Shown: piece after piece, positions 1 through 10,040 of the stretch
Layout: each line of letters begins with the position of its first letter
How positions within the stretch are numbered: position 1 is the stretch's first letter
NCBI RefSeq assembly: GCF_030717845.1
Contig: NZ_JAUZVZ010000025.1
Location: forward strand, 1-60,939
From: Alkalimonas collagenimarina
Lineage (GTDB): Bacteria; Pseudomonadota; Gammaproteobacteria; Enterobacterales; Alteromonadaceae
Length of the DNA: 60,939 nt
Direction: 5' to 3'
Notes under the pieces: model-generated
Database searches by the model: none
Told to the model about the DNA's origin: nothing
The model's input: only the letters and a program-made list of their open reading frames with translations
Translations under genes and position numbers: made by a program

Positions 1-41
1 TTTGAGCGGTTTTTTGTATCACAGCGAAGGTGAGACTACGA

Positions 42-1442
42 TTAAAAGTCTGCACTGCCAGGTGTTCTGGGGAAGGCAATCACATCGCGGACGTTACCGA
101 TACCTGTGACATAACTGACCAGTCGCTCAAAGCCTAAACCAAAGCCGGAGTGGGGCACCGTACCAAAACGACGCAAGTCGCGATACCAGCCATAATCTTC
201 TTTATCCAAGCCCATATCGAGTAAACGCTGGTCCAGATTGTCCAGTCGTTCCTCGCGCTGGCTTCCGCCGATAATTTCACCGATCCCAGGAGCCAATACG
301 TCCATGGCTGCCACAGTTTTGCCATCGTCATTCAGTCGCATGTAAAAGGCCTTGATGTCCTTCGGGTAATTTTGCAATATCACCGGTGCACCTACATGCT
401 CTTCGGCTAAATAACGTTCATGCTCTGATTGCAAATCAATACCCCACTCAACAGGGTAGTTGAAGGTTTTTCCGCTGCTTTTCAAAATCTCGATGGCATC
501 GGTGTAGTCCATTCGCACGAAGCTTGAATCAATCATTTTTTGCAGGCGTTGTATTGCATCTTGATCAACCCGCTCAGCAAAAAAGGCCATATCGTCGGCA
601 CGCTCGGTAAGTACCGCTTGAAATACATATTTCAGCATATCTTCTGCCAACTGAGCGATATCAGCTAAATCGGCAAAAGCCACTTCAGGCTCTATCATCC
701 AGAATTCAGCCAAATGACGACTGGTATTGGAGTTTTCTGCACGGAAGGTAGGGCCAAAGGTATAGACCTTCGATAAAGCACAGCAAAAGCTTTCGACATT
801 CAGCTGGCCTGAAACCGTTAAAAAGGTTTCTTTGGCAAAGAAATCTTGCGAGTAATCGACCTTGCCTTGTTCAGTACGTGGCAGGTTTTCCAGATCCAGC
901 GTACTGACCCGAAACATTTCTCCAGCGCCCTCAGAATCTGAAGCGGTAATAATCGGGGTGCTGATCCAGTTAAAGCCGCGCTCATGAAAGAAGCGATGAA
1001 TAGCTTGAGCCAGACAGTTGCGTACACGAGTGACTGCACCATTGATGTTGGTTCGCGGTCGCAGATGAGCAAATTCGCGCAGATATTCCATCGAGTGGCG
1101 CTTGGGTGCCATAGGGTAGGTATCAGGATTTTCAACCCAGCCAACTACTTCAACCTCTGTTGCCTGAATCTCAAATTGCTGGCCTTTGCCTTCAGAGCGG
1201 GCAATGGTACCAGTTACAATTACCGAGCAAGCAGTGGTCAGGCGTTTGACTTCATTCTCATAATTAGACAACTCAGCCGGAACCACGGCTTGGACCGCAT
1301 CAAAACAACTGCCGTCATGAACAGCAACAAAAGAAATACCGGCTTTGGAGTCACGCTTGGTGCGAACCCAGCCTTTGACCGTAACCGTTTCACCTTCGGC
1401 GTAACGACCGGCAAGAACATCATGTATAACAGCATGTGACAT
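42..1442 (-). CDS. asnS: Asparagine--tRNA ligase
   Basis: Charges tRNA-Asn with asparagine in the cytoplasm for translation. The 466-residue product has the normal length of bacterial AsnRS. An N-terminal OB-fold anticodon-binding domain (about residues 15-100, with [19 protein letters not shown]) precedes a class II catalytic core. Motif 2 is visible as [17 protein letters not shown] and motif 3 as [15 protein letters not shown] near the C-terminus (about 433-447). The [11 protein letters not shown] stretch separates AsnRS from AspRS. The gene is complete, and its 3' end lies 41 bp from the window edge. It is transcribed divergently from the small membrane-protein gene at 1550. No regulatory element was recognised in the 107-bp gap. 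Confidence 0.97.
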   Translation of the reverse strand: MSHAVIHDVLAGRYAEGETVTVKGWVRTKRDSKAGISFVAVHDGSCFDAVQAVVPAELSNYENEVKRLTTACSVIVTGTIARSEGKGQQFEIQATEVEVVGWVENPDTYPMAPKRHSMEYLREFAHLRPRTNINGAVTRVRNCLAQAIHRFFHERGFNWISTPIITASDSEGAGEMFRVSTLDLENLPRTEQGKVDYSQDFFAKETFLTVSGQLNVESFCCALSKVYTFGPTFRAENSNTSRHLAEFWMIEPEVAFADLADIAQLAEDMLKYVFQAVLTERADDMAFFAERVDQDAIQRLQKMIDSSFVRMDYTDAIEILKSSGKTFNYPVEWGIDLQSEHERYLAEEHVGAPVILQNYPKDIKAFYMRLNDDGKTVAAMDVLAPGIGEIIGGSQREERLDNLDQRLLDMGLDKEDYGWYRDLRRFGTVPHSGFGLGFERLVSYVTGIGNVRDVIAFPRTPGSADF

Positions 1443-1549
1443 GCTAATGGCTCCGTTTTAAATCTGGAAAACTTGGCGAATGGATCAAGAGATGTAATGA
1501 TACTGACGCAGGCGATGAACACAAGTAAAAACTTCAAAGGAATAGCGCT

Positions 1550-1915
1550 TTGACAGAACATGGTGCTTTTAAAAATGATCGCAGACATGGACCAGATTTA
1601 ATCCGCCAATTGTTTAGCTGGATGGCAATTCTTGCGTGGCTGGTTTTTATTGTTGCTATTGTGCTTATTCATTATGCCCGACCTGAGCTGGATACTGGTT
1701 TGGTAAGGTATTGGCAATTAGACATCAGGCAAGATTGGCATCCACAACTTACCCTTTGGTTGCACTACCTGCTATGGGTTACGGCAGGACTTAGTGGCGT
1801 TAGCTTGGTGTTTAACCGATTGAGAGCTCGACGCAAAGAAGATCGGCTGCACTTTAATCTGGTGCTATTGTTATTGACGTCTATTGCCTTGGTACTCTAT
1901 TTGATGCGCCTTTAA
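1550..1915 (+). CDS. Small three-helix membrane protein, unknown function
   Basis: I do not recognise this 121-residue protein. A short polar N-terminus (to about residue 20) is followed by three hydrophobic segments, at about 23-46 (LFSWMAILAWLVFIVAIVLI), 66-86 (LWLHYLLWVTAGLSGVSLVF) and 98-119 (FNLVLLLLTSIALVLYLM). Basic residues (RLRARRKEDR) lie between helices 2 and 3. It is therefore probably an inner-membrane protein. The start is TTG, chosen because AAAGGA ends 8 bp upstream and no ATG lies nearby in frame. It is divergent from asnS and convergent with bioA, so context gives no functional hint. The reading frame and Shine-Dalgarno site make it likely to be real. Confidence 0.7.
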   Translation: MTEHGAFKNDRRHGPDLIRQLFSWMAILAWLVFIVAIVLIHYARPELDTGLVRYWQLDIRQDWHPQLTLWLHYLLWVTAGLSGVSLVFNRLRARRKEDRLHFNLVLLLLTSIALVLYLMRL

Positions 1916-1949
1916 CTGCCATTGTTTGATACTTATCTGTTTCCAGTGC

Positions 1950-3224
1950 TCAGGCCGCACCCACGGCTAAACGCATTGCCGCGGTTAGCTTGGTAAGCTG
2001 TTCTGAGCTGATGGTAAAGGGAGGCATGATATAAATTAAGTGATTAAATGGCCGGATCCAAACGCCTTGCTCGACAAACAACTGTTGCAATGCTGCGACC
2101 TGAACCGGTTCCGTCATTTCAATAACGCCGATGGCTCCAAGCACTCGTACATCACTTACGCCCTGGCCCAGCCTGCAAGGCGCTAATTCATGCGTTAATT
2201 GAGCCTCAATGGCTGCTACCTGCTCGGGCCAGTGATTTTGCCGGATCAACCGTACGCTGGCGTTGGCCACTGCACAGGCCAATGGGTTGGCCATAAACGT
2301 TGGGCCATGCATCAAGCCGCCAGCCTCGCTTTGACTGACACCAATCGCCAGCTTATCACTGCATAAGGTGGCAGCCATGGTCATATAGCCACCAGTTAAG
2401 GCTTTACCCAAGCACATAATATCGGGGGCAACGTCTGCATGTTCACAGGCGAATAACTTGCCGGTACGTCCGAAACCAGTGGCAATTTCATCTGCAATTA
2501 ACAGCACATCGTATTCATCGCATAACTGACGGCAGGCCTTTAGATATTCAGGGTGGTAAAAGCGCATACCACCATAACCTTGTACCACAGGCTCGATGAT
2601 CAAAGCGGCAATCTTCGTGTGGCGCTCTTGCAGCAGTTGTCGCAGTGGTTCAATGCTGTTGGCCTGATAAGGCTGATGAAAGGGGCAATCCGGTGCGGGT
2701 AAAAAATGATGCTGTGGCAGTAAGCGCTGAAACATGCTGTGCATGCTATCGACCGGGTCACACACCGCCATGGTGGCAAAGGTATCGCCATGATAGCCCT
2801 TGCGTACACTGATCAGTTCGGTTTTATCTGCTTGTCCTACACCCTGCCAATACTGCAGTGCTATTTTAAGCGCCACTTCAACCGCAATGGAGCCGCTATC
2901 TGCCAGAAATACTTTACTCAGTGATGCTGGCGTGATGTCAATTAGTTGCTTACAGAGCTCAATAGCCTGAGGATGGGTAATACCGCCAAACATCACATGG
3001 GCCATGTGCTGCAATTGTTCGGTAACAGCCTTGTCCAGTTCAGGATGGCGATAACCATGGACGGCTGACCACCAGGATGCAGTGCCATCGACCAAACGCT
3101 GTCCGTTCTCCAGAATCAATTCGCAGCCTTCAGCTGCCACCACCGGGTACACCGGCAATGGGTTTAGCATCGAAGTGTATGGATGCCAGATATGCTCTCT
3201 ATCAAACGCTAAATCGATGCTCAT
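1950..3224 (-). CDS. bioA: Adenosylmethionine-8-amino-7-oxononanoate aminotransferase
   Basis: Transfers the amino group of S-adenosylmethionine to 7-keto-8-aminopelargonate (KAPA), giving 7,8-diaminopelargonate in biotin synthesis. It is a class III PLP aminotransferase of 424 residues, close to the usual 420-430. The N-terminal HIWHPYTSM motif and the [14 protein letters not shown] segment are typical of Bio[15 protein letters not shown] carries the PLP-contacting Asp, and the Schiff-base lysine is Lys274 in [17 protein letters not shown]. The gene diverges from bioBFCD, a common arrangement in gammaproteobacteria. The 94- to 106-bp intergenic region should hold both promoters; no convincing BirA operator is visible there. 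Confidence 0.97.
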   Translation of the reverse strand: MSIDLAFDREHIWHPYTSMLNPLPVYPVVAAEGCELILENGQRLVDGTASWWSAVHGYRHPELDKAVTEQLQHMAHVMFGGITHPQAIELCKQLIDITPASLSKVFLADSGSIAVEVALKIALQYWQGVGQADKTELISVRKGYHGDTFATMAVCDPVDSMHSMFQRLLPQHHFLPAPDCPFHQPYQANSIEPLRQLLQERHTKIAALIIEPVVQGYGGMRFYHPEYLKACRQLCDEYDVLLIADEIATGFGRTGKLFACEHADVAPDIMCLGKALTGGYMTMAATLCSDKLAIGVSQSEAGGLMHGPTFMANPLACAVANASVRLIRQNHWPEQVAAIEAQLTHELAPCRLGQGVSDVRVLGAIGVIEMTEPVQVAALQQLFVEQGVWIRPFNHLIYIMPPFTISSEQLTKLTAAMRLAVGAA

Positions 3225-3261
3225 AAATTAACCGCTAGTAAAGTTAAAGGTGGAATACAGA

Positions 3262-3289
3262 TTGACAAGTCAGCACTGGCGGCTAGACT
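3262..3289 (+). promoter_or_regulatory. Predicted sigma-70 promoter of bioBFCD
   Basis: A consensus -35 TTGACA (3262-3267) is followed by a 16-bp spacer and -10 TAGACT (3284-3289), about 40 bp upstream of the bioB start. The spacing and position fit a main promoter for the biotin operon. Call made by eye only. Confidence 0.6.
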
Positions 3290-3330
3290 AGCGAAAAATA
3301 GCTTTTATCACAACTCAAATGGGAATACCG

Positions 3331-4371
3331 ATGTCCTCTTCAATTCGTCACAACTGGACGCTGGATCAAGTCAACGCTTTATTTACGTTACCTTTTAATG
3401 ATTTGGTTTTTCAGGCGCAAACGGTTCATCGCCAGCATTTCACGCCGAATGAGGTGCAAGTGAGTACCTTATTATCCATTAAAACAGGTGCTTGTGCCGA
3501 AGACTGTAAGTATTGCCCGCAAAGTGGCCACTACAACACCGGCCTTGAACGTGAACGCTTAATTGAAGTGGAAAAGGTACTGACTCAAGCTAAAGCCGCC
3601 AAAGACAAGGGTGCTACTCGTTTTTGCATGGGCGCGGCCTGGAGCAATCCGAAACAGCGGGATATGCCATATCTGATTGAGATGGTCCGTGGTGTTAAGG
3701 CCATGGGCTTAGAAACCTGCATGACTTTAGGCATGATCGATACCGAACAAGCTGAAACTCTGGCTGATGCTGGCTTAGACTACTACAACCATAATCTGGA
3801 TACCTCACCAGAATTTTATGGTGAAATCATTACTACCCGTACCTATCAAGACCGCTTAGATACCCTGCAACATGTGCGGGATGCAGGCATGAAAGTATGC
3901 TGTGGTGGCATTCTTGGCATGGGAGAGAGTGCCAATGATCGTTCTGCCTTGCTGATGCAATTGGCCAATTTGCCTGAGCACCCAGAAAGTGTACCCATCA
4001 ACATGTTGGTAAAAGTGCAGGGCACACCATTAGAAAATGTTGAAGATATGGACCCGTTTGAGTTTATTCGCGCTATTGCCGTGGCTCGTATCATGATGCC
4101 AGCCAGTCATGTTCGCTTATCAGCGGGACGTTCGCGTATGAATGAGCAGATGCAGGCACTATGTTTTATGGCTGGCGCGAACTCTATTTTTTATGGCGAT
4201 AAGCTACTTACTACGGACAACCCGGAAGCTGATGCAGATATGCAATTGTTTGCCAAACTGGGTATCAAACCAGAGCAACGTCATGATGTATCGGATGAAG
4301 CGCACGAGCTGGCCTTGGCTGATGCCATTAAAGATCAGCAAGAAACTCCTTTGTATCACGCTGCGAACTAA
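3331..4371 (+). CDS. bioB: Biotin synthase
   Basis: Radical SAM enzyme that inserts sulfur into dethiobiotin, the last step of biotin synthesis. The CxxxCxxC cluster motif is C55-A-E-D-C59-K-Y-C62, followed by PQSGHYNTG, which is diagnostic of BioB. Arg in VRLSAGR (E. coli Arg260 equivalent) is a ligand of the [2Fe-2S] cluster. I place the start at ATG 3331 because GGGA lies 6 bp upstream and this gives 346 residues, the E. coli length; an in-frame ATG at 3319 has no Shine-Dalgarno site. It is first in bioB-bioF-bioC-bioD, with bioF starting 3 bp after its stop. Confidence 0.98.
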   Translation: MSSSIRHNWTLDQVNALFTLPFNDLVFQAQTVHRQHFTPNEVQVSTLLSIKTGACAEDCKYCPQSGHYNTGLERERLIEVEKVLTQAKAAKDKGATRFCMGAAWSNPKQRDMPYLIEMVRGVKAMGLETCMTLGMIDTEQAETLADAGLDYYNHNLDTSPEFYGEIITTRTYQDRLDTLQHVRDAGMKVCCGGILGMGESANDRSALLMQLANLPEHPESVPINMLVKVQGTPLENVEDMDPFEFIRAIAVARIMMPASHVRLSAGRSRMNEQMQALCFMAGANSIFYGDKLLTTDNPEADADMQLFAKLGIKPEQRHDVSDEAHELALADAIKDQQETPLYHAAN

Positions 4372-4374
4372 ACG

Positions 4375-5529
4375 ATGCAACTGGCCCGATTGCGGCAGGC
4401 ATTAACGGATCGTGCCGATCAGCAGTTATTGCGCCATACGGTATGCATCGAACCTTTAGCGGAAGGTCGCTTACGAGCTGATGGCAAAGAGTATCTCAAC
4501 TTCTCAGGCAATGATTACCTTGGTCTTGCTGCTGAGCCTGATGTGCTAAAAGCCAGTGAAGAGGGGCTTCGCCGTTTTGGTTTAGGCAGTACCGGTTCGC
4601 CGCTTGTGACCGGGTATCATTATGCGCATCAGGCACTAACAGAGGCGCTCTGTGATTGGCTTGGCTTTGATCAGGTGTTGCTGTTTTCGTCTGGTTTTGC
4701 TGCGAATCACGCCATGATCCAAACTCTGGCAGATGCCGACGATACTCTGTTGCTGGATAAACTGAGCCATGCGTCCTTGATTGATGGGGCTCAACAGCGG
4801 TCCGGATCGTTTAAACGTTTTTTGCATAATGATTTGGTGTCATTGCAAAGCATTATTGAGCAGCTTCCCGTGGGCAAAAGCATGGTGGTGACAGAAGGTG
4901 TCTTTAGCATGGATGGAGACAGCCCGGATTTGGTCGCTGTGAGTCGGTTGTGCCAGCAAGCTCAGGCTCCGCTATTGCTGGATGATGCCCATGGTCTAGG
5001 TGTTTGTGGTGAGCGGGGGCGGGGAAGTTGGCAACAGCAAGGGCTTGAGCCTAAGCAGTTGCATGCCTTGATGGCCAATTTTGGTAAAGCGCTGGGGGGC
5101 TCTGGTGCCTTTATCGCGGGTTCAAACACCGTTATCGATTACTTGCGACAGTTCGCCCGTCATTATATTTACAGTACGGCATTATCACCAGCACTCTGCT
5201 GGGGGGTGTTGGCAGCGATTCGTTGTTGTCAGGCAGATCACTGGCGCCGTGATAAGTTGCAGCACAATATTGCATCCTTTCGTCAATGGGCAAGTGAAGC
5301 CGAATTACCGGTAATGACTTCGGCAACTGCGATTCAACCCTTGCTGATTGGTGATACCGTGAAGACGGTGCAATTAAGTCAACAACTAAAGAGCCGTGGT
5401 ATCTGGTTGACGCCAATACGCCCACCAACGGTTCCCCACGGTAAAGCCCGGTTGCGTATCGCTTTGAGCAGTTCGCATCAGCCAGAGGATATCCTCTTTT
5501 TAGTCCAATCGTTGAAGGAGCTGTATTGA
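4375..5529 (+). CDS. bioF: 8-amino-7-oxononanoate synthase
   Basis: Condenses pimeloyl-ACP with L-alanine, releasing CO2, to form KAPA, the first step of biotin ring assembly. It is an alpha-oxoamine synthase family PLP enzyme of 384 residues (normal length). SGNDYLGLA near residue 44 and GSTGSPLVTGYH near residue 71 are family hallmarks. LLLDDAHGLGV holds the PLP-contacting Asp and His, and the Schiff-base lysine is K238 in NFGKALGGSGAFI. The start follows the bioB stop by 3 bp with little Shine-Dalgarno sequence, suggesting translational coupling. Its TGA stop overlaps the bioC ATG. Confidence 0.97.
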   Translation: MQLARLRQALTDRADQQLLRHTVCIEPLAEGRLRADGKEYLNFSGNDYLGLAAEPDVLKASEEGLRRFGLGSTGSPLVTGYHYAHQALTEALCDWLGFDQVLLFSSGFAANHAMIQTLADADDTLLLDKLSHASLIDGAQQRSGSFKRFLHNDLVSLQSIIEQLPVGKSMVVTEGVFSMDGDSPDLVAVSRLCQQAQAPLLLDDAHGLGVCGERGRGSWQQQGLEPKQLHALMANFGKALGGSGAFIAGSNTVIDYLRQFARHYIYSTALSPALCWGVLAAIRCCQADHWRRDKLQHNIASFRQWASEAELPVMTSATAIQPLLIGDTVKTVQLSQQLKSRGIWLTPIRPPTVPHGKARLRIALSSSHQPEDILFLVQSLKELY

Positions 5530-6299
5530 TGTCTGCTCAATTTCAGGCTGTGGCTGATCATTTTAGCAAAGCCTCAGATAGCTATTTTGCAGCCGCTCGA
5601 TTACAACAGCAAACTGGTTACGCGGCACTGGAACTATTACCTGACTATCTGGCTGGACAGTTGCTTGATCTGGGCTGTGGTCCTGGCTGGTTGCACCCTG
5701 AGCTGACGATACGCTGCCAATCGCTGCTGGCCGTTGATCTGAGTCAAGGTATGCTCGACAAAGCGAAACAACAACAGCTGGCTGCTCATTATATCCGAGC
5801 AGATGCAGCGGAATTGCCTTTGGCAGATGCCAGCGTCGACGGTGTATTTTCAAACCTAATGTTGCAGTGGTGCCCTCAGCCTGACCAGGTTAGTCGTGAA
5901 TTGGCCCGGGTGTGCAAACCCGGAGCCAGTCTGGTCCTCACCACCTTACTTGATGGAACCTTACGCGAGTTGAAACAGGCTTTTCAGCAGTTAGATGCCC
6001 GACCACATGTGAATGATTTTTTACCGGCCGATGTGCTACTTGAACGTTTGAAGTCCGCTAGTCCTGATATTGAGTGGCACTTACAAACTCACAGCATGCC
6101 ATTGCCCTATCCAGATGTGTTGGCTCTGGCTCGTGAATTGAAATCACTGGGTGCCAACTATGTGGTGGGTAAAACGTCAAAAGGACTGACAGGGAAACAA
6201 TACTGGCAACGCTTGAATGCAGCCTATCCGCTGCATGATACCCATGAGCAGGTACTAGCCAGCTATGAGGTTGGTGTATTGACAGGAACCCGACGCTGA
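5529..6299 (+). CDS. bioC: Malonyl-ACP O-methyltransferase
   Basis: Methylates the free carboxyl of malonyl-ACP with SAM so that the fatty-acid machinery can build the pimeloyl chain. The protein is 256 residues. A class I SAM-binding motif LLDLGCGPGWL lies around residue 45, and SNLMLQWCPQP around residue 110 is typical of BioC. The start was set at ATG 5529, which overlaps the bioF stop as TGATG and has AAGGAG 8 bp upstream; the in-frame TTG just before it is less likely. No bioH-like esterase gene is present in the window, so the demethylating partner must be encoded elsewhere or replaced. Confidence 0.93.
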   Translation: MSAQFQAVADHFSKASDSYFAAARLQQQTGYAALELLPDYLAGQLLDLGCGPGWLHPELTIRCQSLLAVDLSQGMLDKAKQQQLAAHYIRADAAELPLADASVDGVFSNLMLQWCPQPDQVSRELARVCKPGASLVLTTLLDGTLRELKQAFQQLDARPHVNDFLPADVLLERLKSASPDIEWHLQTHSMPLPYPDVLALARELKSLGANYVVGKTSKGLTGKQYWQRLNAAYPLHDTHEQVLASYEVGVLTGTRR

Positions 6300-6985
6300 T
6301 GCACAGCTTTTTTGTGACGGGAACCGATACAGATGCAGGGAAAACCTTTGTAAGTACTGCGTTGTTGCATGGTCTGGCGCAAGCTGGCAAGCACTGTATA
6401 GCAGCAAAGCCAATTGCGGCAGGGGTTGAAGCGGACGGTAAAAATCAGGATGCAGTCATTTTACAGCAAGCTGCAAATCTGGTGTTACCTTATGAACTGG
6501 TTAACCCGATTTTATTTGCTGAACCGGTAGCACCACATTTGGCCGCGGCCCGTCACCAGAGAGTGATTGATGAGCAACTATTGGATCAAAATCTTCAACA
6601 GCTGCAGAGCTATAAGGCAGATTATCTGTTAGTGGAAGGAGCTGGTGGCTGGTTATTGCCCATCTCATCTGAGCGCTATCTGGCTGATTGGGTGATCAAG
6701 CAGCAGCTACCCGTTCTGCTGGTGGTAGGGGTCAAGCTTGGCTGTTTAAATCACGCCATGTTAACGGTACGAGAAATTAAACGAAGTGGGGTGCCTTTGT
6801 TGGGGTGGGTGGGCAATTGTGTCGACCCAGACATGGCTTTGCTGCAAGAAAATATTGATGATTTGCAGCAACGTATTGCTGCCCCATGCCTTGGTGTTGT
6901 GCCTTATTGCATCGATGGCGAGATCCCTGAGTCGATCAATCTGAAGTTGGCGTCTGCTGTTCTCCAATTGAGTCAAGCAACTTGA
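6299..6985 (+). CDS. bioD: ATP-dependent dethiobiotin synthetase
   Basis: Closes the ureido ring by carboxylating diaminopelargonate with CO2 and ATP, giving dethiobiotin for BioB. The 228-residue protein starts MHSFFVTGTDTDAGKT, with the variant P-loop GTDTDAGKT at residues 8-16. LLVEGAGGWLLPIS and GCLNHAMLTVREI are further family motifs. Its ATG overlaps the bioC stop as TGATG, so the four genes form one translationally coupled operon. No clear terminator follows; the next gene (htpX) starts 177 bp downstream. Confidence 0.96.
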   Translation: MHSFFVTGTDTDAGKTFVSTALLHGLAQAGKHCIAAKPIAAGVEADGKNQDAVILQQAANLVLPYELVNPILFAEPVAPHLAAARHQRVIDEQLLDQNLQQLQSYKADYLLVEGAGGWLLPISSERYLADWVIKQQLPVLLVVGVKLGCLNHAMLTVREIKRSGVPLLGWVGNCVDPDMALLQENIDDLQQRIAAPCLGVVPYCIDGEIPESINLKLASAVLQLSQAT

Positions 6986-7162
6986 TGGTTCTATAATCAG
7001 TGCTAACTCTATCTACCAGGCTATTATCCCGAGCCACTAACACTGCCCACTCATGATGTAAGTTTTGCTTACACATTAAATTGAGCTTGTTCATTGATAA
7101 TTAAGCTTGAGCCCATATAGTATGCACTAGGTAAGTCCATAAGTTCCTTAAAGAGGTCTGAT

Positions 7163-8023
7163 ATGAAAAGAGTGCTGTTGTTTCTAGCGACCAACTTAGC
7201 GGTATTGGTGGTATTAAGTATTGCACTAAGTGTTATTTTCTCGGTATTTGGCATTGATAGCTCCAGTATTGGTGGCTTGTTGGTGTTTGCTGCCATTTTT
7301 GGCTTTGGCGGTTCTTTTATTTCACTGGCGATGTCCAAGTGGATGGCCAAGCGCTCGACCCGCGCGGTGGTGATAGAGCAGCCAAAGAATGCCACTGAAA
7401 AGTGGTTGATGGATACGGTTGCCCGCCAAGCTCGTAAAGCTGGCATAGGTATGCCGGAAGTGGCTATTTACGACTCTCCGGAAATGAATGCCTTTGCAAC
7501 TGGCATGAAGCGCAATGATGCGTTAGTCGCTGTAAGTACTGGTTTGCTGCGAAATATGCGCGAAGATGAAGTTGAAGCTGTGTTGGCACACGAGGTGTCA
7601 CACATCGCTAATGGCGATATGGTGACGTTGACGCTGATTCAAGGCGTAGTGAATACTTTTGTAATCTTTCTGGCACGTTTCATTGCTGGCATTATCCGCC
7701 AAAATAATCAGCAGCTAGGTACTTTGGCCTATTTTGGCATCGTCATTGTGCTTGAAATTGTTTTTGGTTTTCTTGCCAGTATTATCGTGATGTGGTTTTC
7801 ACGTCAGCGTGAATACCGGGCCGATGCAGGTGCGGCAAGATTGGAAGGCCCGAACAAGATGGTTGCTGCATTGCAGCGGTTACAGCACAATCATGAAAGC
7901 CGGCTGGAAGGCAATATGATGGCTTTTGGTATCGCAGGTGGCGGTAAAAAGTCTGAGCTGTTTATGACGCATCCACCACTTGAGAAGCGCATTGCGGCTT
8001 TGCAGAATAGTCGTGAGTTTTAA
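7163..8023 (+). CDS. htpX: Membrane-bound zinc metalloprotease HtpX
   Basis: Inner-membrane M48 endopeptidase that degrades misfolded membrane proteins together with FtsH. The 286 residues are normal in length. Two N-terminal helices (about 4-24 and 34-53) precede the catalytic HEXXH motif in [13 protein letters not shown], and two further hydrophobic segments follow (about 158-178 and 192-213). The third zinc ligand is likely the Glu in [17 protein letters not shown]. The start is ATG with AGAGG just upstream. It is usually stress-induced, but the upstream region shows no convincing sigma-32 site. It is convergent with the tgpA operon across a strong terminator. Confidence 0.96.
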   Translation: MKRVLLFLATNLAVLVVLSIALSVIFSVFGIDSSSIGGLLVFAAIFGFGGSFISLAMSKWMAKRSTRAVVIEQPKNATEKWLMDTVARQARKAGIGMPEVAIYDSPEMNAFATGMKRNDALVAVSTGLLRNMREDEVEAVLAHEVSHIANGDMVTLTLIQGVVNTFVIFLARFIAGIIRQNNQQLGTLAYFGIVIVLEIVFGFLASIIVMWFSRQREYRADAGAARLEGPNKMVAALQRLQHNHESRLEGNMMAFGIAGGGKKSELFMTHPPLEKRIAALQNSREF

Positions 8024-8061
8024 ATTACTGAAGTGACAGTAAAAAGCTGTCAGTTGAGCTT

Positions 8062-8089
8062 AAAAACGCCAGTTGTCTGGCGTTTTTTT
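8062..8089. terminator. Bidirectional terminator between htpX and tgpA
   Basis: The inverted repeat AAAAACGCCAG-TTGT-CTGGCGTTTTT has a GC-rich stem with A and T tracts on either side. It can terminate both htpX (plus strand) and the convergent tgpA operon, and its T tract overlaps the tgpA stop codon. Confidence 0.9.
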
Positions 8090-10040
8090 ATGGCTGAAAA
8101 CCATCCGGTAACTGCAAACGCTTCCATGTTTTATGCTTTGTTTTCAGTCGATGAAAAAGCTCTGTGCGTGCCTGTTGGTCACTGGCAAAGACCCATTGCT
8201 GGTATAACTGATTGGTGCTATTAAGCTCACTGGCCAGTGCTGGGTTCGACTGAGCCAACCGAGCCAAGGCTTGGCTGACAGGCATACCCTCAGGTTTATA
8301 GCGCAAGGCAGGAATAAAACGCAGCATGAGTTGATAGCTTCCTGTTTTTGTTTTCAGTCGGTAGAGGTACCATAACCCGGCCATGCACAATAGAGCTAGC
8401 AAACCAGCCACTACATAGAGCCCTGTACGACCATAGTCACGCCATGCGTTATACAGCGATTGCCATAACGCGGTTTGGCGTTGTTGATTAAAGCCAAGCA
8501 CCCATACCGACCAGTAGTAATCAAGATGCAGTAACTGCAATCGCACCTGATTCAATAATGGAACTGAAGCCAACCATGGCGATGACAATGACAACCTATC
8601 GGCATCACTCAATGACTCATCAAGGCCAGATAAAACTCGTTCAGGCGCGATAGCTGCAGTAGGATCCAGCTGATGCCATTGCTCTTCTACCAAATACTCG
8701 ACCCAGGCGTGGGCATCACGTTGGCGTACCAATAAGTAGTTTTGCTCTGGATACCATAAACCACCTTGGTAGCCTCCAACCACTCTAGCCGGAATGCCAG
8801 CTTGTCGCAGCAAAAGCGCCGTGGCTGAGGCATAGTGGCCACAAAAACCGGATCGTGTATTGAATAAGAAGTCGTCAACACTCTGAGCGCCAAGCCGTGG
8901 TGGGTTTAATGTGTAGTAAAAGGCTTGTTGGCGAAAATGGTCGAGCACCGCCTCAGCAAAATGGTGTGGCTCTGGGTACCGCTGACTAAGCTGTTGAGCA
9001 AAACGGTAGCTTTGTGGGTTATGCTCGCCAATCACTTGATTCAACTCAGATTCCCTCTGATCGGTGCTCATGACCCCTCTTAGTTGACTGCTAAGCCGAT
9101 AGCTGATGCGTTGTGTGACCGGACGTTTTGCTTGCACCAGCCCAGCGGGTAAGGACTCTATAGAGCTATCTACCTGAGTGGGCGTTGCCAGACTAAATAA
9201 ACTTTGCTGATAACTGGCTTCAGCAATGATTTGGTAACTTATGCTCTCTACAGCTGATGTCGCAGGATCGGATTGGCGAAGTGAGCGCTTAGAGAAGTCA
9301 CGTTCCACGGACCAACGTCTTCCATCAAATTGTTCAAATACTTTTGCCCGCCAATATCGCTGAGACTGTGGTGGCGGAACACCGTTATCAAAGCTGACTC
9401 TGAATGCGGTTGCGTCGCTTTGCACCAGCTGTTCAATGCTACCCGGTTCAATGTCGTTGGCAAGGCCACTAATGGCTTGTTGGGACGAGGGCAGTTGCCA
9501 TAGTGGGGAAAGTCGTGGAAATAACAGGAATAATCCAAGCCAAACGGGAATGATCCAGAGTAAATAGGGCGTCGTTCGGCTTAATCGTTTCCATGGCACA
9601 GGCTCAGGGCTGAACAATAAATAATGCAAGTGCAGATTCGCTGCAACTGTGCTTAAAATAACGAAGGCAAGCGTCATCGACTGATGAAATAAAAAACTGC
9701 AACCAATAATGAAGTAATGCACCCACACCAGTTGTTGCGCCTCACCATGATGGCGTAAGGCCAATAAACGCAATAAAGCAGACAGCAACAGAATATGCAT
9801 TAAAAAATGCATGGCACCAAATTGACGGATGGATAGCACAAATAAGGTTGCCGTGAGGGCGGCAACAATGTTGGCAGTTTTTAGGCTTAGTTTTGGTACT
9901 TTGTCAAAGGATTGCAATGCCGCAAAGCTGATGAAACCAAGCAACAGCAGGAAACTCCATAATGATAAGGCTGGCCATAGCAGAAGCAACAGCGCAAGCT
10001 GAAGTAGTGCAGCATGACGTTGGAAATGCAGGTTTAGCAT
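8088..10040 (-). CDS. tgpA: TgpA-like transmembrane transglutaminase-family protein
   Basis: Membrane protein with a periplasmic transglutaminase-like domain, as in the essential Pseudomonas aeruginosa TgpA (substrate unknown). About five or six hydrophobic helices occupy residues 10-180. The DUF3488-type loop and the transglutaminase core follow: the triad is Cys in SGFCGHYAS, His in RDAHAWVEY and Asp in QLDPTAA. A further helix lies near residue 550 (GLYVVAGLLALLCMAGLWY), then a cytoplasmic tail with a DUF4129-like fold. I prefer the ATG at 10040, which has AAGG 8 bp upstream and overlaps the DUF58 stop as ATGCTAA; an ATG 21 bp upstream is possible. It is the last gene of a MoxR-DUF58-TgpA operon. 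Confidence 0.92.
   Translation of the reverse strand: MLNLHFQRHAALLQLALLLLLWPALSLWSFLLLLGFISFAALQSFDKVPKLSLKTANIVAALTATLFVLSIRQFGAMHFLMHILLLSALLRLLALRHHGEAQQLVWVHYFIIGCSFLFHQSMTLAFVILSTVAANLHLHYLLFSPEPVPWKRLSRTTPYLLWIIPVWLGLFLLFPRLSPLWQLPSSQQAISGLANDIEPGSIEQLVQSDATAFRVSFDNGVPPPQSQRYWRAKVFEQFDGRRWSVERDFSKRSLRQSDPATSAVESISYQIIAEASYQQSLFSLATPTQVDSSIESLPAGLVQAKRPVTQRISYRLSSQLRGVMSTDQRESELNQVIGEHNPQSYRFAQQLSQRYPEPHHFAEAVLDHFRQQAFYYTLNPPRLGAQSVDDFLFNTRSGFCGHYASATALLLRQAGIPARVVGGYQGGLWYPEQNYLLVRQRDAHAWVEYLVEEQWHQLDPTAAIAPERVLSGLDESLSDADRLSLSSPWLASVPLLNQVRLQLLHLDYYWSVWVLGFNQQRQTALWQSLYNAWRDYGRTGLYVVAGLLALLCMAGLWYLYRLKTKTGSYQLMLRFIPALRYKPEGMPVSQALARLAQSNPALASELNSTNQLYQQWVFASDQQARTELFHRLKTKHKTWKRLQLPDGFQP

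Noticed and set aside
984-1439. Plus-strand open frame of 151 codons inside asnS
   Set aside because: It lies opposite a complete, clearly conserved asnS gene and shows no recognisable domain.
3225-3257. BirA operator between bioA and bioB (AAATTAACC-N15-GGTGGAATA)
   Set aside because: The spacing is right, but each half-site matches the consensus TTGTAAACC/GGTTTACAA at only about 5 of 9 positions, which is too weak to call.
7080-7125. Sigma-32 promoter before htpX (CTTG ... CCCATAT)
   Set aside because: The spacer between the two elements is about 18-19 bp, longer than the usual range for sigma-32, and the -35 lacks GAA.
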